Of a stretch of 64,000 nucleotides of DNA, positions 1-8,129 are shown piece after piece. The DNA is taken from the NCBI RefSeq assembly GCF_021375795.1, contig NZ_JAEIOI010000001.1, positions 744,001 to 808,000 on the forward strand. Direction: 5' to 3'. The notes below the pieces were generated by a model. The model was not told the origin of the DNA. It made no database searches and worked only from the letters and a program-made list of their open reading frames with translations. This DNA comes from Pseudomonas anguilliseptica. GTDB taxonomy: Bacteria > Pseudomonadota > Gammaproteobacteria > Pseudomonadales > Pseudomonadaceae. Position numbers and translations under genes: made by a program. How positions within the stretch are numbered: position 1 is the stretch's first letter; every line of letters starts with the position of its first letter.

Positions 1-1
1 G

Positions 2-493
2 GCCCGGCGTGACCTGGCCCTGGAGGCAGAGGAGGAGGGCGAGTTGCTGCAGCGCGTACAGGGGCATCTGGTGTGGCAGGCCTACCAGAGTTTCTTTGCG
101 GTGATCTTCTGGTACGCGCTGCTGGGCCCTTTGGCGGCGCTGGCTTATCGCCTGGTGGCGCTGAGCAGTGAGCAGGCGGCTCAGCCGGCCCTGCGTGAAG
201 CAGCGGTACAGATCCGCCATGGCTTCGACTGGTTGCCGGTGCGGGTGCTGGCGGCCAGTTTTGCTCTGGTGGGCAACTTTGCCGGCGTCAGTCGGGCCTT
301 GCTGCATGAGTTGCTCAGTTGGGATATCAGCGCCGCCCAACTGGCGATCATGACCGCGCGGGCGGCGGGCGAAACGCCGGAGCCGGTGATTGGCGAGGCT
401 GGCGTCAGCAGTCTGGATGGCCTATGGCAGCTGCTGGTGCGGGCGGCGGTGTTCTGGTACGCGGTGTTTGCCGTGTGGACGCTGCTTATCTGA
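2..493 (+). CDS. ampE: AmpE, C-terminal part (cut by window edge)
   Basis: This frame is open at the left edge and holds about 163 C-terminal residues of an AmpE-like inner-membrane protein. In enterobacteria and pseudomonads AmpE is encoded next to the muropeptide amidase AmpD and is linked to sensing of cell-wall damage and beta-lactamase induction. Visible support: hydrophobic segments around FFAVIFWYALLGPLAALAYR and a final AAVFWYAVFAVWTLLI helix, separated by a polar stretch with FDWLPVRVLAASFALVGNF. The start lies outside the window. The stop overlaps the convergent ROK kinase stop by 8 bp. The neighbouring chemotaxis receptor and speC match the order I recall in P. aeruginosa, which supports the call. 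Confidence 0.8.
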   Translation, partial: ARRDLALEAEEEGELLQRVQGHLVWQAYQSFFAVIFWYALLGPLAALAYRLVALSSEQAAQPALREAAVQIRHGFDWLPVRVLAASFALVGNFAGVSRALLHELLSWDISAAQLAIMTARAAGETPEPVIGEAGVSSLDGLWQLLVRAAVFWYAVFAVWTLLI

Positions 494-1388
494 GGTCGTC
501 ATTCCACAGCCAGGCGGCTCCGCGTACGCCGCTGGAGTCGCCGTGTTTGGCCGGCAGCAGGCGCGTATTGACCTGGTCGGAAAACACGTAGCGCGGCAAC
601 AGCGGTATTACCTGCTGGTACAGCTCGGCCGTATTGGACAGGCCGCCACCGAGCACGATGACGTGAGGGTCAATCAGGTTGATCACTGACGCCAAGCCGC
701 GCGCCAACTGATCGCAGTAACGGTTCAAGGCCTGTTGTGCTGCCGGGTTGCCGCTTTGGGCAGCCGGTACAATGGCGCTCGCTTCAAGGCCCAGCTCACT
801 GCGTGCCGCCCAACCCGGGCCGCTGAGAAAGGTTTCGATGCAATCATCCAGGCCGCAATAGCAGCGCCTCACCGGGCCATCGTCGGCGCGCCGCCAGGGC
901 AGGGGATTGTGTCCCCATTCGCCGGTAATCGCATTTGGGCCGCCGAGCAGTTGCTGGCGCACGACCAGGCCGCCGCCCACGCCTGTGCCGAGAATTACCC
1001 CGAACACGCTGGGAGCGCCTGCCCCGGCGCCATCGCAGGCTTCGGAAAGAGTAAAGCAGTCCGCATCATTGGCCAGGCGTACCGGGCGTTGCAGGCGCTG
1101 CTCGAGATCGGCCTGGAGGTCCTGGCCGATCAGGCACTGCGAGTTGGCATTCTTGATGCGGCCGTGGTCGGGTGAGCGAGTGCCGGGGATGCCAACGCCC
1201 AGGCTGCCTTGCTGGCCCAGTTCGCGCTCGCAATCTTCAACTAAGCTGGCAATCAGACCAACGGTTTTCTGGTAGTCACCCTGGGGTGTCGGGGCGCGGC
1301 GGCGTATGACAGGCTGGCCGCCTTGCAAGGCGATAATCTCGGTTTTAGTACCACCCAGATCAATGCCCAGTTTCAGTGATGTGCGCAT
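486..1388 (-). CDS. ROK-family sugar kinase (fructokinase/N-acetylglucosamine kinase-like)
   Basis: A cytoplasmic ATP-dependent sugar kinase of about 300 residues. The N-terminal phosphate-binding motif is GIDLGGTKTE. A second nucleotide-binding motif is GTGVGGGLV. The ROK zinc signature is present as GHNPLPW followed by CYCGLDDCIE, keeping three cysteines. The Mak/NagK branch phosphorylates hexoses such as fructose or N-acetylglucosamine; the sequence alone does not settle the substrate. I chose the ATG at 1388 because AAGG lies about 6 nt upstream; an adjacent ATG at 1391 is equally in frame, and a longer N-terminus would lack family similarity. A CRP/Vfr-like site lies about 70-90 bp upstream of the start. 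The gene is divergent from the chemotaxis receptor. Confidence 0.85.
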   Translation of the reverse strand: MRTSLKLGIDLGGTKTEIIALQGGQPVIRRRAPTPQGDYQKTVGLIASLVEDCERELGQQGSLGVGIPGTRSPDHGRIKNANSQCLIGQDLQADLEQRLQRPVRLANDADCFTLSEACDGAGAGAPSVFGVILGTGVGGGLVVRQQLLGGPNAITGEWGHNPLPWRRADDGPVRRCYCGLDDCIETFLSGPGWAARSELGLEASAIVPAAQSGNPAAQQALNRYCDQLARGLASVINLIDPHVIVLGGGLSNTAELYQQVIPLLPRYVFSDQVNTRLLPAKHGDSSGVRGAAWLWNDDLR

Positions 1389-1454
1389 CATTAACCTTAA
1401 GTTACACAGATTGAGGTCGATAAGAGGTATACATGGCGCCATGCTCGGCCGCTA

Positions 1455-1477
1455 TTTTGTGACATTGATCACGTTAA
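1455..1477. promoter_or_regulatory. CRP/Vfr-like binding site
   Basis: The sequence contains TGTGA-N6-TCACG (1458-1473) flanked by T-rich and A-rich bases, matching 9 of 10 core positions of the CRP/Vfr consensus TGTGA-N6-TCACA. It lies in the divergent spacer between the ROK sugar kinase and the chemotaxis receptor, a plausible place for cAMP-dependent control of either gene. Which promoter it serves is inference. Confidence 0.5.
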
Positions 1478-1607
1478 TCTGCCCCTATTTACCCCACTGA
1501 TCCATATGCCGCAGGTCGAGCAGCAAGGGACATACAGGCCGCCATTTGCCATTCTGCGCGGCCAATTTGTAACCTGACACGACAATAATTAGAACTGGAG
1601 ACGTCCT

Positions 1608-3638
1608 GTGAAGACCGTGTTGTATCCGGCCATCGCGCTAATGAATCGCCTCAGCTTCGGCATGAAGTTCAGTCTGATCAGTGTTCTGTTCTTTCTGCCC
1701 ATGCTGGTCACCAACTTCTATCTGGTACGTGACTCCTACCGGCAGTTCATCAGCACCCAGGCGGCACTCGAAAGCATCGACCTGCTCGGCGAGAGCCTGA
1801 CGCTGCGGCGTAACCTTGAAGATTTTGTCGATCTTATCGAAATCAACGCGATGATCGGTCAGTCTGGTCAGGCGGGCGATCTGGAAACTCGCCTGAGCAA
1901 ACTGCAGCAGGAGATTTCCAGCGAGCTGCAAGGCCTGGCGGCGGTGGTGCGTGAAACCGAACAGATCGATGAGTTCAACAGCAAGCGCGATGAGCTGATC
2001 GCGGAGCTGGCAGCGGTGCAGAGTGAGACGTCCCTGCACGGCAAGATTGCCCTGGCCGAGAAGCTGCTGGGTTCCTCCCAGGTGTTTATCAAACTGGTCG
2101 CCAGCCAAGCCGGCCTGAGCCAGGACCGTGAAGGTGCTGTGCGGCAGATGGTCGAGCTGATCACTGTCGAAACGCCAAAGGTCACTGCTGCCCTCAGTGA
2201 GGGGCGTGCCATTGGCTCCTACTCGCTGGCGCAGGGCTTTCTAAATTCCTCGGCCAGTACCGCTTTTGACGAATTGTTGTTGGAACTGGAGAAGCTGCAC
2301 GCCGAGTACGGCCTGAACCTGCAAGCCTCGCTCAACAGCAGTGCCCAGGCGCGTACCAGCCTGGCGACCCCAGCAGCCAGCAGCCTGGAAACCCTGAAAA
2401 CCATCGCCGTGGTCTTTGAAGATCAGGTGGTGGTAGCCGACTCCTTGGATACGCCGTGGGCGCAGTTCTACAACGATGTCAGCGCGGCGATGGAGCAGAC
2501 CTACCAGCTCAACAGCGCGGTGCTGGTGTTCCTCGACAAGCAGCTGGAGCAGCGTCTGGAAGAAAACCGTACGCAGATGGTGTTGCTGGTGGTGGCGCTG
2601 GTGGTGGTGTTCCTGCTGATCGTCTACCTCTATGGCGGCTTCTACGTGTCGATTCGCACCACGCTGAAGAAACTCGGCCAGGTGATGAACCAGGTTGCCG
2701 CAGGCGACATGACCGTTAGCTTCAAGGCGCAGAGCCAGGATGAGCTGGGCGAGCTGGGTCAGGTGTTCAATGAAACGGTGAGCAAGATCCACGAGCTGAT
2801 CGAGCGCGTCGGGCAGACCGTGGTCGAGGTCGAGCGTCAGGCCGAGCGTGTGCAACTCGTTTCCGGAGAAAGCAATCAGGCGGTAACCGGTCAGCGCGGG
2901 CAGATTGACCAGGTGGCGACGGCGATGAATCAGATGTCGGCCACCGCGCAGGAAGTTGCCAGCAGCGCCGCAGCCGCCGTAGGCAGCGCGCAGAGCGTAA
3001 ATGATGAGACGGTGACTGGCCGCGCGCTGGTCGAATCGCAGGTGGGCAGCATCCAGCGTCTGGCCGGAGAGATCGACCAGTCGGTGGCGGTGATCAACAA
3101 GCTGGCCAGCGATAGCGCTTCGATCAGCCAAGTGCTGGACGTGATCAAGGGCATTGCCGAACAGACCAACCTGCTGGCGCTCAACGCGGCCATTGAAGCG
3201 GCACGTGCCGGCGAGCAGGGCCGTGGTTTTGCCGTGGTGGCCGACGAGGTACGCAATCTGGCCAAGCGTACGCAGCAGTCCACCGAAGAAATCGAGTCGA
3301 TGATCGCCAAGCTGCAAAGCGGCGTTGGCGCGGCGGTCAAGGCGATGAGCACCAGCCACCAGATGGCCGATAACACGGTGAACGAGTCGGCCAAGGTGCA
3401 ACTGGCGCTGGAGAACATCCTTGGGGCGGTGGGCATGATTGTCGACCAGAACCAGCAGATTGCTACGGCCGCCGAAGAACAAACTGCTGTGGCGCAGGAT
3501 ATCGATCAGAACATCGTGCAGATCAGCCAGGCGGGTGAGCGCACCGCAGACGGCGCAAGCCAGACCGAGCAGGCCAGCCTTGAACTGTCCGGGCTGGTGG
3601 CACGCTTGAAGCAGCTGATTGGTGCCTTCCGCGTCTGA
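1608..3638 (+). CDS. Methyl-accepting chemotaxis protein
   Basis: A 676-residue transmembrane chemoreceptor. The first membrane helix lies around residues 18-42 and the second around 324-348 ([20 protein letters not shown]). Between them is a periplasmic, mostly helical sensor of about 280 residues. A HAMP linker follows at about 350-400. The C-terminal signalling domain carries the conserved hairpin tip, with [20 protein letters not shown] at about 520-540, which contacts CheA/CheW. The ligand cannot be read from the sequence. No C-terminal CheR-docking pentapeptide is seen. The GTG at 1608 follows GGAG-like bases (ACTGGAG) at good spacing. The gene sits between ampE/ROK kinase and tatD/prfC and is followed by a strong terminator. 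Confidence 0.93.
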   Translation: MKTVLYPAIALMNRLSFGMKFSLISVLFFLPMLVTNFYLVRDSYRQFISTQAALESIDLLGESLTLRRNLEDFVDLIEINAMIGQSGQAGDLETRLSKLQQEISSELQGLAAVVRETEQIDEFNSKRDELIAELAAVQSETSLHGKIALAEKLLGSSQVFIKLVASQAGLSQDREGAVRQMVELITVETPKVTAALSEGRAIGSYSLAQGFLNSSASTAFDELLLELEKLHAEYGLNLQASLNSSAQARTSLATPAASSLETLKTIAVVFEDQVVVADSLDTPWAQFYNDVSAAMEQTYQLNSAVLVFLDKQLEQRLEENRTQMVLLVVALVVVFLLIVYLYGGFYVSIRTTLKKLGQVMNQVAAGDMTVSFKAQSQDELGELGQVFNETVSKIHELIERVGQTVVEVERQAERVQLVSGESNQAVTGQRGQIDQVATAMNQMSATAQEVASSAAAAVGSAQSVNDETVTGRALVESQVGSIQRLAGEIDQSVAVINKLASDSASISQVLDVIKGIAEQTNLLALNAAIEAARAGEQGRGFAVVADEVRNLAKRTQQSTEEIESMIAKLQSGVGAAVKAMSTSHQMADNTVNESAKVQLALENILGAVGMIVDQNQQIATAAEEQTAVAQDIDQNIVQISQAGERTADGASQTEQASLELSGLVARLKQLIGAFRV

Positions 3639-3654
3639 TCAGTTGCTGCTCCAG

Positions 3655-3680
3655 AAAAGCCCGCCACCTTGGCGGGCTTT
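3655..3680. terminator. Bidirectional rho-independent terminator
   Basis: AAAGCCCGCC and GGCGGGCTTT form a 10-bp stem with a short loop. The A-tract before it and T-rich bases after it let it serve both the chemotaxis receptor (+) and the TatD gene (-), which converge here. Confidence 0.85.
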
Positions 3681-3702
3681 GTGTTTTCTGCATTGTTGAT
3701 TG

Positions 3703-4548
3703 TCAGTTGGTGGGGGCCGTGGCGATGTTGGTGGTGAGCTCTCTGGATTGCATTCGAGTGAGGGCGTCAGTATTCCAGCCAAACAACTCGGCTGCGTTGC
3801 GGCTGCTGGCGCTGGCCAGTTCATCCGCGCTGATGCCGCGCAGCTCGGCCAGGGCGGTGCAGATGTCTGGCAAGTATTCCGGGCTGTTGCGCTGATTGGC
3901 ATGCATCGCCGGGGCCATGTCGGGTGAATCGGTTTCCAGCACGATGGCGTCCAGCGGCAGCTGCGCCACCACCTTGCGCAGCCGCAGCGCCTGCGGCCAG
4001 GTCGGTGCGCCACCGAGGCCGAGTTTGAAACCGAGCTTGAGGTATTCGCGGGCTTCTTCGGTGCTGCCGGCAAAGGCGTGGATAATTCCACCGCGTTTGG
4101 GTTTGTAGCGCTTGAGGGTGGCGATAGTCGCGGCATGAGCGCGGCGTACATGCAGCAGGGCGGGCAGCTCGAATGCTATGGCCAGTTTGAGTTGCGCCTC
4201 GAACAGCTGTTGTTGCCGCTCGCGATCCAGTTGCTCAAGAAAATAGTCCAGACCGAATTCGCCCACGGCGCAGAGCTTGCGGTGGCCGGCGCAGCGAGTC
4301 AGCCAGTCACGCAGTTCGCTCAGGTGTTCTGGCTGGTGTTCATCCAGGTACACCGGGTGCAGGCCGAACGCCGCATAGAGGCTGTCTTCGCTTTGCACCA
4401 GGTCCCACACCCGCTGCCAGTTGGCCTGATGCACACCCAGCACCACCAGGTGCTCGACGCCTTGATCGCGGCAGCGGGTCAGCAGCTCGCTGCGATCGGC
4501 ATCGAAGTCGGGGAAGTCCAGGTGGGTGTGGGTGTCGATCAGGTGCAT
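3703..4548 (-). CDS. TatD-family metal-dependent hydrolase/DNase
   Basis: A 281-residue TIM-barrel hydrolase of the TatD/YjjV family, which are metal-dependent nucleases or phosphoesterases. Metal ligands expected for the family are visible: the HxH pair in IDTHTHLD (H7, H9), E97 in VGEFGLDYF, H133 in LLHVRRAH, H157 in IIHAFAG and D207 in LETDSPDMAP. Length matches the family norm of about 260-280. The closer E. coli relative appears to be YjjV rather than TatD, judging from VGEFGLDY rather than TatD's usual GECGLDF; that is a weak distinction. The gene follows prfC on the same strand, with a REP-like repeat between the two. Confidence 0.9.
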   Translation of the reverse strand: MHLIDTHTHLDFPDFDADRSELLTRCRDQGVEHLVVLGVHQANWQRVWDLVQSEDSLYAAFGLHPVYLDEHQPEHLSELRDWLTRCAGHRKLCAVGEFGLDYFLEQLDRERQQQLFEAQLKLAIAFELPALLHVRRAHAATIATLKRYKPKRGGIIHAFAGSTEEAREYLKLGFKLGLGGAPTWPQALRLRKVVAQLPLDAIVLETDSPDMAPAMHANQRNSPEYLPDICTALAELRGISADELASASSRNAAELFGWNTDALTRMQSRELTTNIATAPTN

Positions 4549-4589
4549 GGGCTGAGCATCGACGATTTGTGGCGGTTGCGCCAGCTGGC

Positions 4590-4613
4590 AAGTACCGCAA
4601 GCTGGCTCCTACA
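4590..4613. repeat. REP-like element
   Basis: On the minus strand this reads GTAGGAGCCAGCTTGCGGTA (4594-4612), which resembles the common Pseudomonas REP motif that starts GTAGGAGC. The core carries an AGCCAGCTTGC/GCAAGCTGGCT partial dyad. Only one copy is evident here, between prfC and the TatD gene, so the family assignment rests on recall. Confidence 0.5.
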
Positions 4614-4629
4614 CAGGGTAGTGCAACCC

Positions 4630-6213
4630 TTAGTGATGCTCGCGTGTCGCGCGGAACTTGATGTCTGGCCAGCGCTCTTCCATCAGGCTCAGGTTGACTC
4701 GGGTCGGGGCCAGGTAGGTGAGGTGGCCGCCGCCATCCAGGGCGAGGTTTTCCACCGCCTTGTTGGAAAACTCCTCAAGCTTCTTCTTGTCGCTGCACTC
4801 AATCCAGCGTGCTGACCACACGGTGATGGGCTCGTAGGCGCACTCGACCTTGTATTCCTCTTTCAGGCGGCTGGCGACCACGTCGAACTGCAGCACACCG
4901 ACGGCGCCGAGAACGATGTCGTTGCTGCGCTCGGGGAAGAACACCTGGGTCGCGCCCTCTTCGGCCAGCTGCTGCAAGCCTTGGCGCAGCTGTTTGGACT
5001 TCAGTGGGTCTTTCAGGCGTACGCGGCGGAACAGCTCCGGGGCGAAGTGAGGAATACCGGTGAAGCCCAGCGCTTCACCCTCGGTAAAGGTGTCGCCGAT
5101 CTGAATGGTGCCGTGGTTGTGCAGGCCGATGATGTCGCCGGCAAAGGCCTCGACCAGCATTTCCCGCTCGCTGGAGAAGAAGGTCAACGCGTCGCCGATG
5201 CGCACGTCCTTGCCGGTGCGCACATGGCGCATCTTCATGCCTTGGCTGTACTTGCCCGAGCAGATGCGCATAAAGGCGATGCGGTCGCGGTGCTTGGGGT
5301 CCATGTTCGCCTGAATTTTGAACACGAAGCCGCTGAACTTCTCTTCAACCGGCTCCACCGTGCGCTCATGGGCGACGCGAGCCAGCGGGCGCGGAGCCCA
5401 GTCGACCACGGCGTCGAGTACATGGTCGACACCGAAGTTGCCCAGCGCGGTGCCGAAGAATACCGGGGTCAGCTGGCCGTTCATGAATTCGTCCTGGTCG
5501 AATTCGTGGCAGGCCCCTTGCACCAACTCAAGCTGCTCGAGGAAGCGCTCGTACTCATCACCCAGGTGGGCGCGGGCCTCATCCGAGTCGAGTTTTTCGA
5601 TGATCTTGGTTTCGGTGCGCTCGTGGCCGTGGCCTGGGGTGTAGACGATGATGTAGTCGCCGGCCAGGTGGTAGACGCCCTTGAAATCCTTGTAGCAGCC
5701 AATCGGCCAGGTGATCGGCGCGGCCTTGATTTTCAGTACCGCCTCGATTTCGTCGAGCAGTTCGATCGGGTCGCGGATATCACGGTCGAGCTTGTTGACG
5801 AAGCTGACAATCGGCGTGTCGCGCAGGCGGCACACGTCCATCAGGGCGATGGTGCGTGGCTCAACGCCTTTACCGCCGTCGAGCACCATCAGCGCGCTGT
5901 CCACTGCGGTCAGGGTGCGGTAGGTGTCTTCCGAGAAGTCTTCGTGGCCGGGGGTGTCGAGCAGGTTGATCATGTGCTCGCGGTAGGGGAACTGCATCAC
6001 CGAGGTGGTGATGGAGATGCCGCGCTGCTTCTCCATTTCCATCCAGTCGGAGGTGGCGTGGCGATCGGACTTGCGCGACTTCACCGTACCGGCCACGGCA
6101 ATCGCCTTGCCCATCAGCAGCAGCTTCTCGGTAATGGTGGTTTTACCGGCGTCGGGGTGAGAGATGATCGCGAATGTACGGCGTTTGCCGACTTCGGTGG
6201 CCTGGATGGTCAT
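4630..6213 (-). CDS. prfC: Peptide chain release factor 3
   Basis: RF3 is a translational GTPase that removes RF1 and RF2 from the ribosome after peptide release. The 527-residue length is typical. The G1 loop SHPDAGKT is at residues 18-25, switch [10 protein letters not shown] at 86-93 and NKLD at 140-143, followed by the beta-barrel and C-terminal domains of the RF3/EF-G family. The ATG at 6213 starts the conserved N-terminus; no strong Shine-Dalgarno is visible before it. A TATAAT -10 hexamer lies about 50 bp upstream. It appears to be a single-gene unit or to be cotranscribed with the downstream TatD gene. Confidence 0.97.
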   Translation of the reverse strand: MTIQATEVGKRRTFAIISHPDAGKTTITEKLLLMGKAIAVAGTVKSRKSDRHATSDWMEMEKQRGISITTSVMQFPYREHMINLLDTPGHEDFSEDTYRTLTAVDSALMVLDGGKGVEPRTIALMDVCRLRDTPIVSFVNKLDRDIRDPIELLDEIEAVLKIKAAPITWPIGCYKDFKGVYHLAGDYIIVYTPGHGHERTETKIIEKLDSDEARAHLGDEYERFLEQLELVQGACHEFDQDEFMNGQLTPVFFGTALGNFGVDHVLDAVVDWAPRPLARVAHERTVEPVEEKFSGFVFKIQANMDPKHRDRIAFMRICSGKYSQGMKMRHVRTGKDVRIGDALTFFSSEREMLVEAFAGDIIGLHNHGTIQIGDTFTEGEALGFTGIPHFAPELFRRVRLKDPLKSKQLRQGLQQLAEEGATQVFFPERSNDIVLGAVGVLQFDVVASRLKEEYKVECAYEPITVWSARWIECSDKKKLEEFSNKAVENLALDGGGHLTYLAPTRVNLSLMEERWPDIKFRATREHH

Positions 6214-6262
6214 TGTGCGGGAACCCGTCGACTGAATAGTCGGTCTGTCAAAAAAGGCGGCG

Positions 6263-6268
6263 ATTATA
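6263..6268 (-). promoter_or_regulatory. Candidate -10 box for prfC
   Basis: A perfect TATAAT on the minus strand, about 50 bp before the prfC ATG. The -35 region at the expected distance is GC-rich and matches poorly. Confidence 0.4.
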
Positions 6269-6696
6269 ACGGTAAACGTCAGCGCGCGCGGCGACCTGTA
6301 GTCAGGGGAGAAAACCGCGAGTTCTTAACGCGTTGTGCAGCATTTCATAACGTTTTGTTTTGAATATAAAACGATCAATCAATAAGGCGACAAAGAGGAG
6401 CAAAAGTACGGCATTTTTGATTGATCTCAGCCCCCCATGGCCCTAAAGTTCGCGCCCGAACGTCCATGCTGGCAACGATCCATCCGGCTCAAGTACTGAC
6501 GACGAGAGGTTGCTCCGATGCGGGTAATCCTCGGCGACATGCCTTGGGAAGTAGGCGAACCAAAGTGGGGAAACTGATCAGACGTTCTGCCTGTGCGGGT
6601 TAGCCGCCAGGTCTCCCTGAATGGTGGGTGAGTGGCGCTAATGCCGGCTCATCTGCTGAATGCGTTTTAACTGGTTCTGCCAACTGGAGTCCGAGC
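6269..6696 (+). promoter_or_regulatory. Long speC leader region with small ORFs and an inverted repeat
   Basis: This stretch of about 430 bp before speC holds no conventional gene. It contains a perfect 10-bp inverted repeat (GATCAATCAA at 6373-6382, TTGATTGATC at 6417-6426) in an AT-rich, promoter-like segment. Two tiny ORFs follow: 19 codons at 6518-6577 with a good ribosome-binding site, and 9 codons at 6641-6670. A further reading frame at 6421-6603 lacks a ribosome-binding site and looks spurious. The layout resembles leader-peptide control of ornithine decarboxylase described for E. coli speF, but no sequence similarity to SpeFL is evident. Transcription start and function are inferred. 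Confidence 0.45.
6518..6577 (+). CDS. Putative speC leader peptide (19 aa)
   Basis: A short frame starting ATG CGG GTA encodes MRVILGDMPWEVGEPKWGN and stops with TGA. AGAGG lies 8 nt upstream of the ATG, a convincing ribosome-binding site for such a small frame. It ends about 120 nt before the speC start, a distance suited to attenuation or translational control. The peptide carries two tryptophans and two prolines near its end, residues often seen in arrest peptides. There is no proof that it is translated, and the coding call is speculative. Confidence 0.35.
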   Translation: MRVILGDMPWEVGEPKWGN

Positions 6697-7860
6697 ATGT
6701 CGATCAAGGTCGAAGACTATTACGCACCCGCTACTTTTCAGCGCATGAAAGCCTTCGCTGATACCCAGGAAACCCCGTTCGTACTGATCGATACCTCGAT
6801 CATCAGTCAGGCCTACGACGACCTGCGCGCCGGGTTCGAGTTCGCCAAGGTGTACTACGCGGTCAAGGCCAACCCGGCGGTGGAAATCATCGACCTGCTC
6901 AAGGAAAAGGGTTCCAGCTTCGACATCGCCTCGATCTACGAGCTGGACAAGGTGCTCAGCCGTGGCGTGACGCCTGACCGCATCAGCTACGGCAACACCA
7001 TCAAGAAGTCCAAGGACATCCGCTACTTCTTCGAGAAGGGCGTGCGCCTGTTTGCCACCGACTCGGAAGCCGACCTGCGCAATATCGCCAAGGCCGCGCC
7101 GGGCGCGAAAGTCTATGTGCGCATCCTCACCGAAGGCTCGACCACCGCTGACTGGCCGTTGTCGCGCAAGTTCGGCTGCCAGACCGACATGGCCATGGAT
7201 CTGCTGATCCTTGCCCGTGATCTGGGTCTGGTGCCATACGGCATCTCCTTCCACGTCGGCTCGCAGCAGCGCGACATCTCGGTATGGGATGCGGCGATTG
7301 CCAAGGTCAAGGTGATCTTCGAGCGTCTGAAAGAAGAAGACGGTATCGAGCTGAAACTGATCAACATGGGCGGCGGCTTCCCGGCCAACTACATCACCCG
7401 CACCAACAGCCTGGAAACCTACGCCGAGGAGATCATCCGCTTCCTCAAGGAAGACTTCGGCGATGACCTGCCGGAAATCATTCTGGAGCCGGGTCGTTCG
7501 CTGATCGCCAACGCCGGCATTCTGGTCAGCGAAGTGGTGCTGGTGGCGCGCAAGTCGCGCACCGCCGTGGAGCGCTGGGTGTATGTGGACGTGGGCAAGT
7601 TCAGCGGCCTGATCGAAACCATGGACGAGTCGATCAAGTTCCCGATCTGGACCGAGAAGAAGGGGGAAGTGGAAGAAGTGGTGATCGCCGGCCCGACCTG
7701 TGACAGCGCCGACATCATGTACGAGAACTACAAGTACGGCCTGCCGCTGAACCTGTCGATCGGTGACCGCCTGTACTGGCTGTCCACCGGTGCCTACACC
7801 ACCAGTTACAGCGCGGTGGAGTTCAACGGCTTCCCGCCGCTGAAGTCGTTCTACCTGTAA
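6697..7860 (+). CDS. speC: Ornithine decarboxylase (PLP fold III)
   Basis: A 387-residue eukaryotic-type (fold III) decarboxylase that converts ornithine to putrescine. The PLP-binding lysine is K57 in YYAVKANPAV, and the phosphate-binding LEPGRSLIANAG loop is present. The substrate-site cysteine is C335 in GPTCDSADIM, contributed across the dimer. The ATG at 6697 gives MSIKVEDYYAP, the expected N-terminus, with CTGGAG about 7 nt upstream. An upstream in-frame GTG-like extension would add an unlikely 23 residues. Length equals that of the P. aeruginosa enzyme as I recall it. The gene has its own long leader and terminator. It complements the agmatine route to putrescine encoded at 40-43 kb. 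Confidence 0.96.
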   Translation: MSIKVEDYYAPATFQRMKAFADTQETPFVLIDTSIISQAYDDLRAGFEFAKVYYAVKANPAVEIIDLLKEKGSSFDIASIYELDKVLSRGVTPDRISYGNTIKKSKDIRYFFEKGVRLFATDSEADLRNIAKAAPGAKVYVRILTEGSTTADWPLSRKFGCQTDMAMDLLILARDLGLVPYGISFHVGSQQRDISVWDAAIAKVKVIFERLKEEDGIELKLINMGGGFPANYITRTNSLETYAEEIIRFLKEDFGDDLPEIILEPGRSLIANAGILVSEVVLVARKSRTAVERWVYVDVGKFSGLIETMDESIKFPIWTEKKGEVEEVVIAGPTCDSADIMYENYKYGLPLNLSIGDRLYWLSTGAYTTSYSAVEFNGFPPLKSFYL

Positions 7861-7880
7861 TAGCTGCTGCGCAGGGCCAG

Positions 7881-7910
7881 AAGGCACGGAGTGACCTCCG
7901 TGCCTTTTTT
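7881..7910 (+). terminator. Rho-independent terminator of speC
   Basis: AAGGCACGGAG-tgac-CTCCGTGCCTT forms an 11-bp stem with a 4-nt loop and is followed by a run of T, starting 20 bp after the speC stop. Confidence 0.92.
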
Positions 7911-8069
7911 CTGTCTGCACCATTTGTGAGTAGCCGCTGGGGCGTGCTGACAGGCGCTATTGCCTGTACTAGAGGCTTCTGCTTGAAGAGTGTGCGCGAG
8001 GTTTCAGCGGCGCATCGAGGTGCCTGACAATTTTGTTACAAATTGGTTCCAGTAAACGATATGTAAAGA

Positions 8070-8097
8070 TTGATTGAGAGTGCTTATTAATTAGAAT
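8070..8097 (+). promoter_or_regulatory. Promoter with weak Fur-like box, receptor 1
   Basis: TTGATT (8070-8075), a 16-nt spacer and TAGAAT (8092-8097) form a sigma-70 promoter. The spacer segment 8076-8094 matches the 19-bp Fur consensus at about 10 positions, a weak match. The -10 region and following bases (TAGAATCGCGCC) closely resemble those of receptor 2 at 12493, where the Fur box is much better. Confidence 0.5.
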
Positions 8098-8129
8098 CGC
8101 GCCAGTTTCTTAATCCTGGAGTGATTCTC

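Noticed and set aside
2241..3482. 413-codon minus-strand frame
   Set aside because: It is the reverse reading of the chemotaxis receptor, whose motifs are unambiguous. High GC gives long empty frames.
4981..6363. 460-codon plus-strand frame
   Set aside because: It is antisense to prfC and composed of low-complexity residues without motifs.
6421..6603. 60-codon frame in the speC leader
   Set aside because: No ribosome-binding site; composition and lack of motifs suggest chance. The 19-codon frame at 6518 is the better candidate.
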